64,000 nucleotides of DNA from an uncultured Prevotella sp. (GTDB lineage: Bacteria; Bacteroidota; Bacteroidia; Bacteroidales; Bacteroidaceae): assembly GCA_934202525.1 (NCBI GenBank), contig CAKPYB010000001.1, positions 62,001 through 126,000 of the forward strand. The letters run 5' to 3'. Under the pieces are notes generated by a model, which worked only from the letters and a program-made list of their open reading frames with translations, ran no database searches and was not told where the DNA came from. Of the stretch, positions 1 to 9,500 are shown in pieces (the first letter of the stretch is position 1; each line of letters starts with the position of its first letter). The position numbers and the translations under genes are program-made.

Positions 1-1
1 C

Positions 2-3000
2 CTGGCTACAGAAGACGGCAAACTGGCAAAATATGACCTGCAGAACCGACTCACCATGATACCGATGCCGGAAGGCGTAACCCACATCAACGAACTGAAG
101 AACACAGGTTACCAGCTCCTGATGGCAACCAACCTGGGTGTAGTCATCTACAACCCGCGCACCTTCAAGTTTGATATCATCAACGTACAGAGTCCGAGTC
201 AACCTCTGCCAGAGGTAAAGAAGATCTATACCGATGATTTCGGTATGGTATGGGCATTTACAGACGGTATGGGAGTAACCCTCATCAACCCGAAGACCGG
301 ACAGAAGCAGTGGCTCTTTGCCGATCAGGACGACCCGATGGACCGCACAACCTGCGAAAGCAATTTCATCACACAAGACGAAAACAAGACCCTCTGGGTA
401 GTGCCAAGAGGAGGAACCTTCAGTTATTTTGACCGCAAGGCAGGAAAACTGGTGCCTTATCTGCTGAGAAGCAATTCATCGGGCAACTACCGCATACCGA
501 AGATTACGAAATATGTACTCTCCGACCAGGGAATCCTCTGGCTGACAGGCTCTCACGACCTGACACAGGTAGTCTTCAAATATCACCCTTACATTATCAA
601 CAAGCTGGATGTGGGCGAAGACGAAGTGTTCTCGGTAAATGCATCACCAGACGGACATATCTGGACAGGCTATCACAATGGAGTAATCCAGGTACTCAAC
701 GCCTCCTACCAGCGTATCGGATACCTTTCGCCAAGCGGACAGATTGTGCCACAGCAGGTAAACTTCGCCGAAACGGGCATCTACTCCATCTACTTCGATA
801 TCAAGGGAAGAACATGGATAGGAACCAACGGTAACGGTATTTATCTGATAGACAAGATGCAGGTAAGGCACTTTGCCTATGACCCGAACAATCCTTCCTC
901 GCTGCCATTCGACAAGGTATTCGACATTGTAGCCGACCGCACCGGACGCATCTGGATAGGTACCTACGGAGGCGGACTGGCACTCGTTAATGAGGCGGCA
1001 GACGGCAGTATCAGCTTTATCAGCAAGCGGAACGGACTGCCTTGGGAGAAGCAGAACTACGACCGCATACGCCGCATCTGCTGCACCACTACAGGAACCA
1101 TTCTTATAGGAACTACAGACGGTCTCATCACCTTCAGTGATGCCTTTACAAACGCAAGGAGAATCAATTATCACAAGACCTACTACATACCGAACGATAC
1201 CACAAGTCTGGCAGCAAACGATGTGAACAACATCATGGAGCATACCAGCGGAAAGATGTATATCTCGCAACAGGGCGGTGTGATGGAAGAGATTGTGAAC
1301 AAATCGCTCCTGCAAGACAACCTGAAGATGAAATACTTCCATCCCATCAATATAAACGAAGGCATCGTACAGGGCATGGTAGAAGACAACCAGGGAAGAA
1401 TCTGGGTGATCAGAGAATCGAGCATCGACTGCGTAGACCCGAAAACGGGCAAGTGCAACGTGTTCGGACCTAACGATTTCGACTTCAACATGTCGTTCTC
1501 GAACAGCCGCCCATACCACGACCCGGCAAGCAACAACATCTCGGTAGGTACCCCTATGGGACTGATTACCTTCAATCCGGCTACGCTGAAGAAGAGTAAC
1601 TACCAGCCTAAGGTCGTCTTCAGTTCCCTCCACTATAGCGGAGAGAAAGAGTCGGAGCCTATCCTGCACAAGGAAAAAGTAGTGATTCCAGCCAATAAGC
1701 GAAACCTGACCATCACCTTTGCTTCGCTCGACTATGAACGCAAGTATCAGACCCAATACCTCTATCGCATCGACGGTTATACCGCTCCGGGCGAGTGGAT
1801 TTCGAACGGAAGCAGCAATGTCATCGGCTTTAACCGTATCAGCCATGGCAACTATGTACTCAAAGTGAGAGCCACCAACTCTCATGGCGTATGGAGCAAA
1901 TATGTAGCAGAACTGCCTATCGAAGTGCGCCCAACCTTCTGGGAGAGCATCTGGGGCAAGTTTCTCATGCTGCTCCTGCTCATCGGTATCGTAGGTGCCA
2001 TCTTCTATACCTACAACCAGCGCCAGCGCGAGAACGTAAGCCACGAAATGAGCATGCTGAAGAACGAATTCTACAGCGATGCAGCCAACCGCCTGAGAAC
2101 CCCATTAACGCTCATCGGAGCCCCGGTAAAAACCGTTTTGGAAACCGAGCCGGGTATCACCCGCAAGGGCAAGGAACTACTGAAAATGGTGGTAGACAAT
2201 GCCAACGATATGCTGATGACACTGGACAAGGTTCAGAGGTATGGCAACAATGCAGACTTCCATACGAACAGCGGTCTGACCGAAGAAGATTATGACCTGG
2301 CAGAAAGGGAGAATGCAAACGGACAGATTGACGACCACAACGTAGCCGATTATCTTCAGGAAGTCAACAAGGCGAAAGAAGAAAAGGATGAAGAGGCTGA
2401 ACGACTGGAAGAAATGGGAAAGGAAAAGGAAGATGCACAGGAAGAAACGGAACGCAAAGACCAGACTGTGCTGGTAGTTGAAGACAATGCCGACCTGCGC
2501 AAGTTCCTCTACAGTATCCTCTCGCCTACCTATAACGTGCTGCTCGCAGAGAACGGAAAGGCTGGTTTAGTGATGGTCCGCAAGGAGATACCAGACTTTA
2601 TCCTCACGGACGTTACCATGCCTGTGATGGATGGTTTGTCGATGATTCACGAGATCAAGCAGGATACCACCCTCAACAACATCCCAGTGATGATTCTCTC
2701 GGCCAAGGCAAGCGTAGAAGACCAGCAGCGAGGTTTTGATGAAGGAGTTGATGCCTATATCACCAAGCCATTCTCTACCCCTTATCTGCTCGGCAGAATA
2801 GAGGCTATCCTCACCCAGCGCCGCAACATTCAGATGGATGTCATCAGAAAACTGAAGGAAACTGGCGATAAAGATGCCATAGCAGCCCTGCGAATAGTGC
2901 CTGCAGCAGCTCCTCTGCCTGCTCTTAACCAGGCTGAAACTAGTGCCGAGAACGAAGCGGTTGATCCAAACAGCGAACTGGCATTTATGGCGGCACAGAT

Positions 3001-3328
3001 TCAGGACAGAACCATGATGCGTGTCTTCAGATTTGTTGTTGCCCATACAGGCAATCCGGAACTCAAGATTGAAGACATCTCAAACGAAATCGGTATGAGC
3101 CGAAGCGTACTATATAATAAGGTGAAAGCAACGACCGGAATGACACCGGTAGACTTCGTTCGCCATATACGTATCAAGAAGGCATGCGAGATGTTGCGCA
3201 AGACTGACGATACACTGAGCAGCATCGCCTTCGCAGTAGGTTTCACCGACCCTAAGTATTTCTCGAAGGTATTCAAGAAAGAAACGGGTATCGTGCCTAC
3301 TGAATACCGAAACAGAACGCAGGGATAG
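2..3328 (+). CDS. Hybrid two-component-type regulator without kinase catalytic domain (5' partial)
   Basis: The reading frame is open from base 2, so the true start lies outside the window; residue numbers here count from the Met at 56. Residues 1 to about 515 carry Reg_prop-type beta-propeller repeats (e.g. GRTWIGTNGNGIYLI, GRIWIGTYGGGLALV). A Y_Y_Y domain follows at about 520-628, a membrane segment at about 632-655, a HisKA-like helix, an acidic Glu/Lys-rich linker, a receiver (about 805-920, phospho-acceptor Asp852 in LTDVTMP) and a C-terminal AraC-type helix-turn-helix. In the H-box the expected His is Asn678 (DAANRLRTPLTLI) and no HATPase_c domain lies between the H-box and the receiver. 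Family members normally sense glycans in the periplasm and control nearby PUL genes; any target lies outside this window. It probably binds DNA, but how it receives a signal is unclear. Confidence 0.9.
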   Translation: MATEDGKLAKYDLQNRLTMIPMPEGVTHINELKNTGYQLLMATNLGVVIYNPRTFKFDIINVQSPSQPLPEVKKIYTDDFGMVWAFTDGMGVTLINPKTGQKQWLFADQDDPMDRTTCESNFITQDENKTLWVVPRGGTFSYFDRKAGKLVPYLLRSNSSGNYRIPKITKYVLSDQGILWLTGSHDLTQVVFKYHPYIINKLDVGEDEVFSVNASPDGHIWTGYHNGVIQVLNASYQRIGYLSPSGQIVPQQVNFAETGIYSIYFDIKGRTWIGTNGNGIYLIDKMQVRHFAYDPNNPSSLPFDKVFDIVADRTGRIWIGTYGGGLALVNEAADGSISFISKRNGLPWEKQNYDRIRRICCTTTGTILIGTTDGLITFSDAFTNARRINYHKTYYIPNDTTSLAANDVNNIMEHTSGKMYISQQGGVMEEIVNKSLLQDNLKMKYFHPININEGIVQGMVEDNQGRIWVIRESSIDCVDPKTGKCNVFGPNDFDFNMSFSNSRPYHDPASNNISVGTPMGLITFNPATLKKSNYQPKVVFSSLHYSGEKESEPILHKEKVVIPANKRNLTITFASLDYERKYQTQYLYRIDGYTAPGEWISNGSSNVIGFNRISHGNYVLKVRATNSHGVWSKYVAELPIEVRPTFWESIWGKFLMLLLLIGIVGAIFYTYNQRQRENVSHEMSMLKNEFYSDAANRLRTPLTLIGAPVKTVLETEPGITRKGKELLKMVVDNANDMLMTLDKVQRYGNNADFHTNSGLTEEDYDLAERENANGQIDDHNVADYLQEVNKAKEEKDEEAERLEEMGKEKEDAQEETERKDQTVLVVEDNADLRKFLYSILSPTYNVLLAENGKAGLVMVRKEIPDFILTDVTMPVMDGLSMIHEIKQDTTLNNIPVMILSAKASVEDQQRGFDEGVDAYITKPFSTPYLLGRIEAILTQRRNIQMDVIRKLKETGDKDAIAALRIVPAAAPLPALNQAETSAENEAVDPNSELAFMAAQIQDRTMMRVFRFVVAHTGNPELKIEDISNEIGMSRSVLYNKVKATTGMTPVDFVRHIRIKKACEMLRKTDDTLSSIAFAVGFTDPKYFSKVFKKETGIVPTEYRNRTQG

Positions 3329-3339
3329 CCCGCATCATT

Positions 3340-3383
3340 ACAGATGAAAGCAGTCATCATTACTGATGGCTGCTTTTATCTGT
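3340..3383 (+). terminator. Stem-loop after the hybrid regulator
   Basis: Two 20-base arms, 18 of 20 complementary, around a TTAC loop begin 11 bases after the stop codon. There is no good T-run, so termination is likely but not certain. Confidence 0.5.
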
Positions 3384-3610
3384 ATTGACAAAAAGTAATA
3401 CATATTACAGGATATATCTTCAGTTGTTGCCGAGCACAGCCTTCTTCGTTATCGTACACAGCAAAACGTTCAAGCAAGGGAAAAAGCAGAATAGTCATAA
3501 AATTGAGCCGTTTTGCTTAGTTTTTTGACCGAATATTGCAAAAAAGTATAAAAATGGGGGGGGGTATTTGATTAATTTTCCCTTTTTACTGAAAAAAAAC
3601 TGAGAAAAAG
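3384..3610. other. Non-coding stretch with a G9 tract
   Basis: No coding sequence is supported here. The only notable element is a run of nine G at 3556-3564 in AT-rich sequence, 47 bases upstream of the promoter at 3611. Long G runs are prone to slippage. Confidence 0.4.
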
Positions 3611-3641
3611 TTTGGTGTTACAAGAAAATGTAGTATCTTTG
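3611..3641 (+). promoter_or_regulatory. Bacteroidetes-type promoter with no ORF behind it
   Basis: TTTG (3611-3614), 19 bases, then TATCTTTG (3634-3641), an exact match to the TTTG-N19/20-TAnnTTTG pattern. Transcription should begin near 3648. No sensible ORF follows before a terminator. Confidence 0.75.
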
Positions 3642-3647
3642 CAACAA

Positions 3648-3767
3648 GTTCTTAGAAAAGTTAAATGATAGATTAATCGTAAACCTCTTTTTCTTTGTTT
3701 TTTTGAGGAAAAAGAGGTAAAGAAAAAGGAATGCAGGGTTTGTGAAAATCCTGCATTTTTTATTTTT
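3648..3767 (+). ncRNA. Candidate small RNA, about 120 nt
   Basis: It lies between the promoter at 3611 and a hairpin with a T-run. It holds one hairpin with a 10-bp stem (3684-3693 with 3708-3717, CCTCTTTTTC/GAAAAAGAGG) and a terminator hairpin (AATGCAGG 3730-3737 with CCTGCATT 3750-3757, then T-rich sequence). The only ATG frames are 3 to 4 codons long. No known RNA family is claimed. Confidence 0.5.
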
Positions 3768-3942
3768 ATGCTGTTTCATGCAGGCCGTTATGTAGTCTTA
3801 TAATCTACACACCTTTCTATTCACAAACCCAATTATCTACGGAATCTATATACTCTTAACTGCGATACTATCTACATTATATATATTACGCTTATTCCTT
3901 CATCTATGATTTTGTTCGATTTTTAGAATTTTTAAAAAAACT

Positions 3943-3976
3943 CTTGAAGTATTCTAAGAGAAAAGTAGTATCTTTG
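3943..3976 (+). promoter_or_regulatory. Promoter of gpx
   Basis: TATCTTTG at 3969-3976 is an exact -7 element; the upstream CTTGA near 3943 is only a weak -33 match. It lies about 60 bases before the gpx start. Confidence 0.6.
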
Positions 3977-4038
3977 CACTCTAGATCATATAAGTTGAGA
4001 TCTGAAATATAGATAACACATACATAAAGATAAAAAAA

Positions 4039-4593
4039 ATGAGAACTGTTTACGAATTTTCTGTTAAAGACAGAAAGGGAAAGGATGTTTCCCTCAAGGA
4101 GTATGCCAACGAAGTGCTGCTCATCGTCAACACCGCCACAAAGTGTGGTTTCACACCTCAGTATGAGGAACTGGAGAAACTTTATGAGACTTATCATGCT
4201 CAGGGTTTCGAAATACTTGATTTCCCTTGCAACCAGTTTGGTCAGCAAGCCCCTGGTACTGATGAAAGCATTCATCAGTTCTGCAAGCTTACATACGGCA
4301 CAGAGTTCCAGCGCTACAAGAAGATCAAGGTAAACGGAGACGATGCTGCCCCTCTCTTCAAATTCTTGAAAGAATGTAAGGGCTTTGCTGGTTGGGACGA
4401 GAGTCATCCTCTCTACCCTGTTCTCGACAAGATGTTGAGCGAGGCTGATCCTAACTACAAGGAGAGTGCTGATATCAAGTGGAACTTCACCAAGTTCCTC
4501 GTTAACAAGAAGGGTCAGGTTGTAGCTCGCTTCGAGCCTACCACAAGCTTCGATGTCATCGCTAAGGCAATCGAAGAGTGGTTGAACTTCTAA
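4039..4593 (+). CDS. gpx: Glutathione peroxidase family thiol peroxidase
   Basis: This 184-residue cytoplasmic protein has the usual length of the bacterial GPx family. It shows the active-site region NTATKCGFTPQYEEL with the peroxidatic Cys near residue 37, the LDFPCNQFGQQ motif with the catalytic Gln, and the C-terminal WNFTKFLV motif with the catalytic Trp. It reduces hydrogen or organic peroxides; in bacteria lacking glutathione such enzymes usually use thioredoxin (family knowledge). The site residue is Cys, not selenocysteine. The gene is monocistronic, with its own promoter and a hairpin downstream. A near-perfect 22-bp tandem duplication (4616-4664) sits between the stop codon and the terminator. 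Confidence 0.92.
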   Translation: MRTVYEFSVKDRKGKDVSLKEYANEVLLIVNTATKCGFTPQYEELEKLYETYHAQGFEILDFPCNQFGQQAPGTDESIHQFCKLTYGTEFQRYKKIKVNGDDAAPLFKFLKECKGFAGWDESHPLYPVLDKMLSEADPNYKESADIKWNFTKFLVNKKGQVVARFEPTTSFDVIAKAIEEWLNF

Positions 4594-4663
4594 TGAAAGA
4601 TAGAAGTCTCGAACTGAGAATAGAATCTCTAAATAAAAGAGAATAGAATTTCTAAAAAATAAA

Positions 4664-4697
4664 AGCCAGGTTGCTTTTCGCAGCCTGGCTTCTTTTA
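4664..4697. terminator. Bidirectional terminator between gpx and trpB2
   Basis: AGCCAGG and CCTGGCT arms (4664-4690) are flanked by T-rich sequence on both strands, so it can serve gpx (plus) and trpB2 (minus). Confidence 0.75.
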
Positions 4698-4750
4698 TCA
4701 TGTGATATTGTTATTTCAATATATCTCAAAGAATAATTGTCAACTGTTTG

Positions 4751-4783
4751 CTATAAACTATTAACTATAAACTATTAACTATT
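4751..4783. repeat. 7-bp-period repeat abutting the trpB2 stop
   Basis: The words CTATAAA, CTATTAA, CTATAAA, CTATTAA, CTATTA run head to tail directly into the minus-strand stop codon of trpB2. Confidence 0.8.
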
Positions 4784-6143
4784 ACTCAACCTTTGGCACA
4801 TCCTTGAGGAACTGCTGGATTTCTTCATCACTAACAGAATAATCGTGCAAATCGCCATTAATATAGCTATCGTAAGACGGCATATCGATAAGACCATGAC
4901 CTGAGAGACAGAACAGGATAACCTTCTCCTTGCCCTCTTCCTTAGCCTTCAGAGCCTCACGAATAGTGGCTGCAATCGCATGACAGCTCTCTGGAGCAGG
5001 AATGATACCCTCGGTCTGTGCGAAGAGCATACCCGCCTTGAATGACTCCAACTGTGGGATATCTACACCATGCAGATAACCATCCTTCAGAAGCTGGGAG
5101 ATAATCATACCCGCACCATGATAACGCAGACCACCGGCATGAATGTTGGCTGGCTTGAAATCATGACCCAGAGTAAACATTGGCAGCAATGGAGTGTAAC
5201 CTGCCTCATCACCGAAATCGTACTCAAACTTACCGCGAGTCAGCTTAGGACAGCTCTCTGGCTCTGCAGCAATAAATTCAGTATGGCGCTCGCCAGTAAA
5301 GTTATGACGGAGGAATGGGAAGGCAATACCACCGAAGTTACTACCGCCACCGAAACAAGCAATCACCTGATCAGGATACTCACCTGCCATCGCCATCTGC
5401 TTCTCTGCCTCAAGACCGATAATGGTCTGGTGAAGTGCCACATGATTGAGCACAGAACCCAGCGTATACTTACAGCCCGGTGTGGTTGTAGCCAACTCAA
5501 CAGCCTCACTGATGGCTGTACCGAGCGAACCAGGATGATGAGGATCGCGTGTAATGATATTCTTACCCGCACGTGTACTCATAGAAGGAGAACCCTCTAC
5601 AGTGGCTCCAAACGTACGCATGATGCTAGAACGGTATGGTTTCTGCTGCATGGTAATCTTTACCTGGTAAACCGCAGCCTCCAAGCCGTAGAGCTTAGCT
5701 GCATAAGAAAGGGCTGCACCCCACTGACCTGCACCTGTCTCTGTAGTGACGTTGGTATCACCCTCCTGCTTACAGTAGTAGCACTGAGGAATCGCAGAAT
5801 TGATTTTATGAGAACCTAACGGGTTGGTACTCTCATTCTTGAAGTAGATATGCGCTGGCGTACCAAGTGCCTCCTCAAGGGCGTAAGCACGTACAAGAGG
5901 TGTTGAACGGTAGAAGGTGTACTTCTCCAACACATCTTCTGGAATATCAATCCAGGCGTGCTCTGTATCAAGTTCCTGCTTTGAGCACTCCTTATTAAAT
6001 ACGTGTGACAAGTCATCAGCATTCATTGGCTGATGAGTCTGAGGGTTCAACGGCGGCAAAGGCTTGTTAGGCATATCTGCCTGAATGTTGTACCACTGAG
6101 TAGGAAGTTCCTGCTCGCTTAAGATGTACTTTTTCTGTCTCAT
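4782..6143 (-). CDS. trpB: TrpB2-type tryptophan synthase beta chain
   Basis: 453 residues from the Met at 6143 (MRQKKYILSEQELPTQW); a farther upstream ATG would overlap the promoter box at 6180-6187 and is not used. Length and sequence fit the TrpB2 branch: a long N-terminal extension, RSTPLVRAYALEEALG, then NPLGSHKINSA with the PLP-binding Lys, ETGAGQWGAALSYAA, and a glycine-rich phosphate loop CFGGGSNFGG. The enzyme condenses indole with serine to make tryptophan. No trpA or other trp gene is nearby, which fits the family view of TrpB2 as a stand-alone indole-salvaging enzyme. Confidence 0.93.
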   Translation of the reverse strand: MRQKKYILSEQELPTQWYNIQADMPNKPLPPLNPQTHQPMNADDLSHVFNKECSKQELDTEHAWIDIPEDVLEKYTFYRSTPLVRAYALEEALGTPAHIYFKNESTNPLGSHKINSAIPQCYYCKQEGDTNVTTETGAGQWGAALSYAAKLYGLEAAVYQVKITMQQKPYRSSIMRTFGATVEGSPSMSTRAGKNIITRDPHHPGSLGTAISEAVELATTTPGCKYTLGSVLNHVALHQTIIGLEAEKQMAMAGEYPDQVIACFGGGSNFGGIAFPFLRHNFTGERHTEFIAAEPESCPKLTRGKFEYDFGDEAGYTPLLPMFTLGHDFKPANIHAGGLRYHGAGMIISQLLKDGYLHGVDIPQLESFKAGMLFAQTEGIIPAPESCHAIAATIREALKAKEEGKEKVILFCLSGHGLIDMPSYDSYINGDLHDYSVSDEEIQQFLKDVPKVE

Positions 6144-6179
6144 ATTTATATATATGTTTAAAATTGTTGTATGCCTGAA

Positions 6180-6187
6180 CAAAGGTA
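6180..6187 (-). promoter_or_regulatory. -7 box of the trpB2 promoter
   Basis: On the minus strand this reads TACCTTTG, 37 bases before the chosen start. No clear -33 TTTG is seen. Confidence 0.55.
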
Positions 6188-6324
6188 CAAATAAAAAATG
6201 AAATAAAAAACTTTTTTATCTGTTTTTCCACTATTTTTTTTATTTTTGTCCAACAAATCAGTTAATTCTATTGGTATTATTTGTTACGAAAGTATACAAT
6301 CAGTGTGATTTCTAAGAATTTAAC

Positions 6325-6360
6325 CAAATATTACACCTAAAATATCAAATATTACCCCTA
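6325..6360 (+). promoter_or_regulatory. Two 15-bp direct repeats, 21-bp period, before an orphan promoter
   Basis: CAAATATTACACCTA (6325-6339) and CAAATATTACCCCTA (6346-6360) differ at one base and repeat at exactly 21 bp, two helical turns. They end 19 bases before the -7 box at 6380 and occupy the place of the -33 element, which is poor here. This is the geometry of an activator binding site. Confidence 0.6.
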
Positions 6361-6379
6361 CTATTACAACAGAAAACAG

Positions 6380-6387
6380 TATCTTTG
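6380..6387 (+). promoter_or_regulatory. -7 box of an orphan promoter
   Basis: TATCTTTG, exact -7 consensus, preceded by CAG and followed by CAAC as at 3634. The expected start is near 6393. It points away from trpB2 and towards the 3' end of mfd. Confidence 0.6.
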
Positions 6388-6405
6388 CAACAGAAAAAAT
6401 TCAAC

Positions 6406-6453
6406 ATGCGTTGTGAAACGCTTATCATCATCTTTTACTTATACAAAAAATAA
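6406..6453 (+). CDS. Possible 15-residue hydrophobic micro-protein
   Basis: ATG at 6406 opens MRCETLIIIFYLYKK and stops at 6453, immediately before the terminator hairpin. The hydrophobic core (LIIIFYLY) with basic residues at both ends resembles tiny membrane peptides. It is the only ATG frame in the transcript. A chance ORF cannot be excluded from one sequence. Confidence 0.3.
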   Translation: MRCETLIIIFYLYKK

Positions 6454-6454
6454 A

Positions 6455-6497
6455 ACATTGGAGCTCAATAGGGGTATTGAGATTCCAATGTTTTTTT
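6455..6497. terminator. Strong terminator, probably bidirectional
   Basis: ACATTGGA and CTCAATA pair with TATTGAG and TCCAATGT around a GGGG loop, followed by T7 on the plus strand; on the minus strand TTTATTTTTT follows. It can end both the short plus-strand transcript and the mfd transcript. Confidence 0.8.
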
Positions 6498-6559
6498 ATG
6501 CATTAAACTGAAACAAATATTAACGCATGTAGTCTTATTTATTTTCTTTTCAGTCTAAA

Positions 6560-9500
6560 TCAGTCGTCTGTTTTATTGCCTGAATCAATCTGCGATATCT
6601 GATTCAGCAGGTTTACAGCCTGCCCTACTGTCTTCACATCATTGATGCGAAGCATTCGCTTGTTGAATTTTTCCTTCAGAACACAATCTTGAATATGACT
6701 GGTAACGTAAGCGAGTATGCGGTTAAACATCTGACTTCTGTAGAACGGACTGTTTACATTGCTCACAAACTGCATCTGCATATAGCCCTGCTTGAGAATA
6801 ATCTTCTCGCAACCTAGCTTCTTGCCTACCCTACGCAGACCTACCACATGCATCAGTTCGTCTGCTTCATGAGGCACAGGACCAAAACGGTCTATCATAC
6901 GCTTGCGGTAAGCTTCTACTTCATCATCGCTCTCCAGGCGGTCCAGTTCACGATAAAGAAGCATGCGCTCACTGTCACCCGGCACATAAGTCTGAGGGAA
7001 ATACATCTCCAAATCGCTCTCTATGCCACAATCGTCAACGAAATCATCACCCGTAAGCTGGGCGCCTTCATCCATCTTTTCCTGATAAAGGTCACAGAAC
7101 TCCTCGTTCTTCAACTCTGTGACGGCCTGAGAGAGAATCTTCTGGTAGGTTTCATAACCGAGATCTTCCATAAAACCGCTCTGCTCAGAACCCAGCAGAT
7201 TACCCGCACCACGGATATCCAGGTCTTGCATGGCGAGATTGAAGCCGCTGCCCAGTTCACTGAACGTTTCCAGAGCCTCCAGACGGCGACGTGCCTCAGA
7301 GGTAAGTGCACTCTTAGGTGGTGCCATCAGATAGCAGAAAGCCTTCTTGTTGCTTCTTCCTACGCGTCCACGCATCTGATGCAGGTCACTCAATCCAAAG
7401 TGATGAGCATCGCTCACGATAATCGTATTGGCATTGGAAATGTCGATACCGTTCTCTACAATAGTGGTAGAAAGCAGTACATCATAATCGTAATTGATAA
7501 AGCCCATGATGATTTTCTCCAGATCCTCAGGTTTCATCTGTCCGTGACCGATGGCTACCCTGCAGTCTGGAATATGCTTCTCGATGAGCATCTTGAGCTC
7601 AGGAAGCTTGGATATTCTGTCGCATACGAAATAAACCTGTCCGTTTCGGCTCATCTCGAAGTTGATGGCATCGCAAATTACTTCACTGCTAAACGTTACC
7701 AGTTCGGTATGAATCGGATAACGGTTAGGTGGCGGAGTGCGCATGATACTCATATCCCGGGCGCCCATCAGAGAGAACTGGAGGGTACGCGGAATCGGAG
7801 TGGCACTCATCGTAAGTGTGTCGACATTCACCTTGAGCTGACGGAGTTTCTCTTTGGTAGACACACCGAACTTCTGCTCTTCATCGATGATGAGCAGTCC
7901 CAGGTCATGCCATTTCACGGTCTTGGATATCAGCTTATGTGTACCTATCAGGATGTCTATCTTACCCTCTTTCAGGTCTTCAAGCACCTCTCTGGTTTCC
8001 TTCGTCGTGCGTGCCCGGCTGAGGTAATCTACCCTTACAGGCATGCCTTCCAGACGCTTCTTAAATGTCTGATAGTGCTGGAAAGCCAGAACGGTAGTAG
8101 GCACCAGCACCGCAACCTGCTTGCTGTCGCACGCAGCCTTGAAGGCTGCACGGATGGCAACCTCAGTCTTGCCGAAGCCCACATCGCCACAAACCAGACG
8201 GTCCATCGGTCTGCCGCTCTCCATATCCTTCTTCACCTCCTGAGTAGCCTTATTCTGGTCTGGCGTATCTTCATACAGGAAGGAAGCCTCCAGCGTATGC
8301 TGCAGATAATTGTCGGCACTGAAGGCGAATCCCTTCTCCCGTCGGCGCTGGGCATAAAGTTTGATGAGATCGCGCGCAATGTCCTTGATTCGCTTCTTTG
8401 CCTTGTCCTTGAGCTTATCCCAGGCTCCTGTGCCCAGTGTAGACAGGCGTGGCGGAGTACCGGTATCGCTGCGGCGGTATTTGCTGATTTTATAAAGCGA
8501 GTGGATAGAAACATCCACCTTGTCATTGTTCGTATAGACGATGCGGATCATTTCCTGATAGCTGTTGCCCGTAGGAACCCTTACCAGACCGCCGAATTTA
8601 CCGATACCGAAGTCTACGTGCACGATAAAATCGCCTACTTCCATCTCCTGCAGTTCCTTCATGGTGAGTGCCATCTTGCCCGCTCTCGCCTTATCTGAGC
8701 GCAGGTTATACTTGTGGAAACGGTCGAAAATCTGATGATCAGTAAAGAAACAGCACTTCTTGTCGTGATCAGTAAAGCCTTCATGAAGCGTCTTGTCTAC
8801 CGGTGAAAAACGGATGGCGTAGCGCTTCAGTTCTTCGCTTTCAAAGATATCCTTCAGTCGCTGTTGCTGCTTCTGGCTATCTGCCAATATATATAAGGTG
8901 TAACCCTGGAGCAGAAAATCCTCCAGAGTCTGGCAAAGCAAATCGAAATTCTTATGGAAAAGAGGCTGTGGAGCGATATTGAAAGGTATCACAGCCGGAC
9001 TCTCTGACGGAGCGACCTTGCCGAACTCGATACGGAGATGAGCCGCTACTGCCTTCTTGAAATCGAGCGGAGAAACGAGGTTGAGCTCGGTCTTCATGTC
9101 ATGTCTGATGCGCTCAGCCTCTACCTCAGTAGCTCCCTCCAGCTGCTCGGTAAGGCTCTGCGATGAGAAGCCTTCGGTATAGATCTGACCGATGCGGTCG
9201 CAAACGAAAGAGAGGTCTTTCGCAACGACTGGCGTACTTTCGGAGAGGAAATTGAGAAAACACTGCTTGTTGCTCTCGATATGGGCGAGTTCGGGCACGA
9301 TTTCTATCTCTGTGCGCTTCGCCTGCGAGAGCTGGGTCTCAACATCAAAGGTACGGATGGTGTCAATCTCATCGCCGAAGAAGTCGATACGGAACGGATA
9401 TTCACAGCTATAGGAATAGACATCGAGGATGCTTCCACGCACGGCAAACTGGCCCGGTTCATAAACATAATCGGTTTCTTTGAGTTCGAAATTGCGCAGG

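Larger units (their letters stand above)
6393..6497 (+). ncRNA. Candidate short transcript, about 105 nt
   Basis: Bounded by the promoter at 6380 and the terminator at 6455-6497. It contains a 5-bp stem with a GNRA-class GTGA tetraloop (6408-6421) and, overlapping it, a 15-codon reading frame. It could be a small RNA, a micro-protein messenger, or both. Confidence 0.45.

Noticed and set aside
644-2044. Long minus-strand frame opposite the hybrid regulator
   Set aside because: Composition is that of an antisense shadow; the plus-strand frame has clear domains and the minus frame has no recognisable motif.
6848-8698. 616-codon plus-strand frame opposite mfd
   Set aside because: Antisense shadow; mfd motifs are complete on the other strand.
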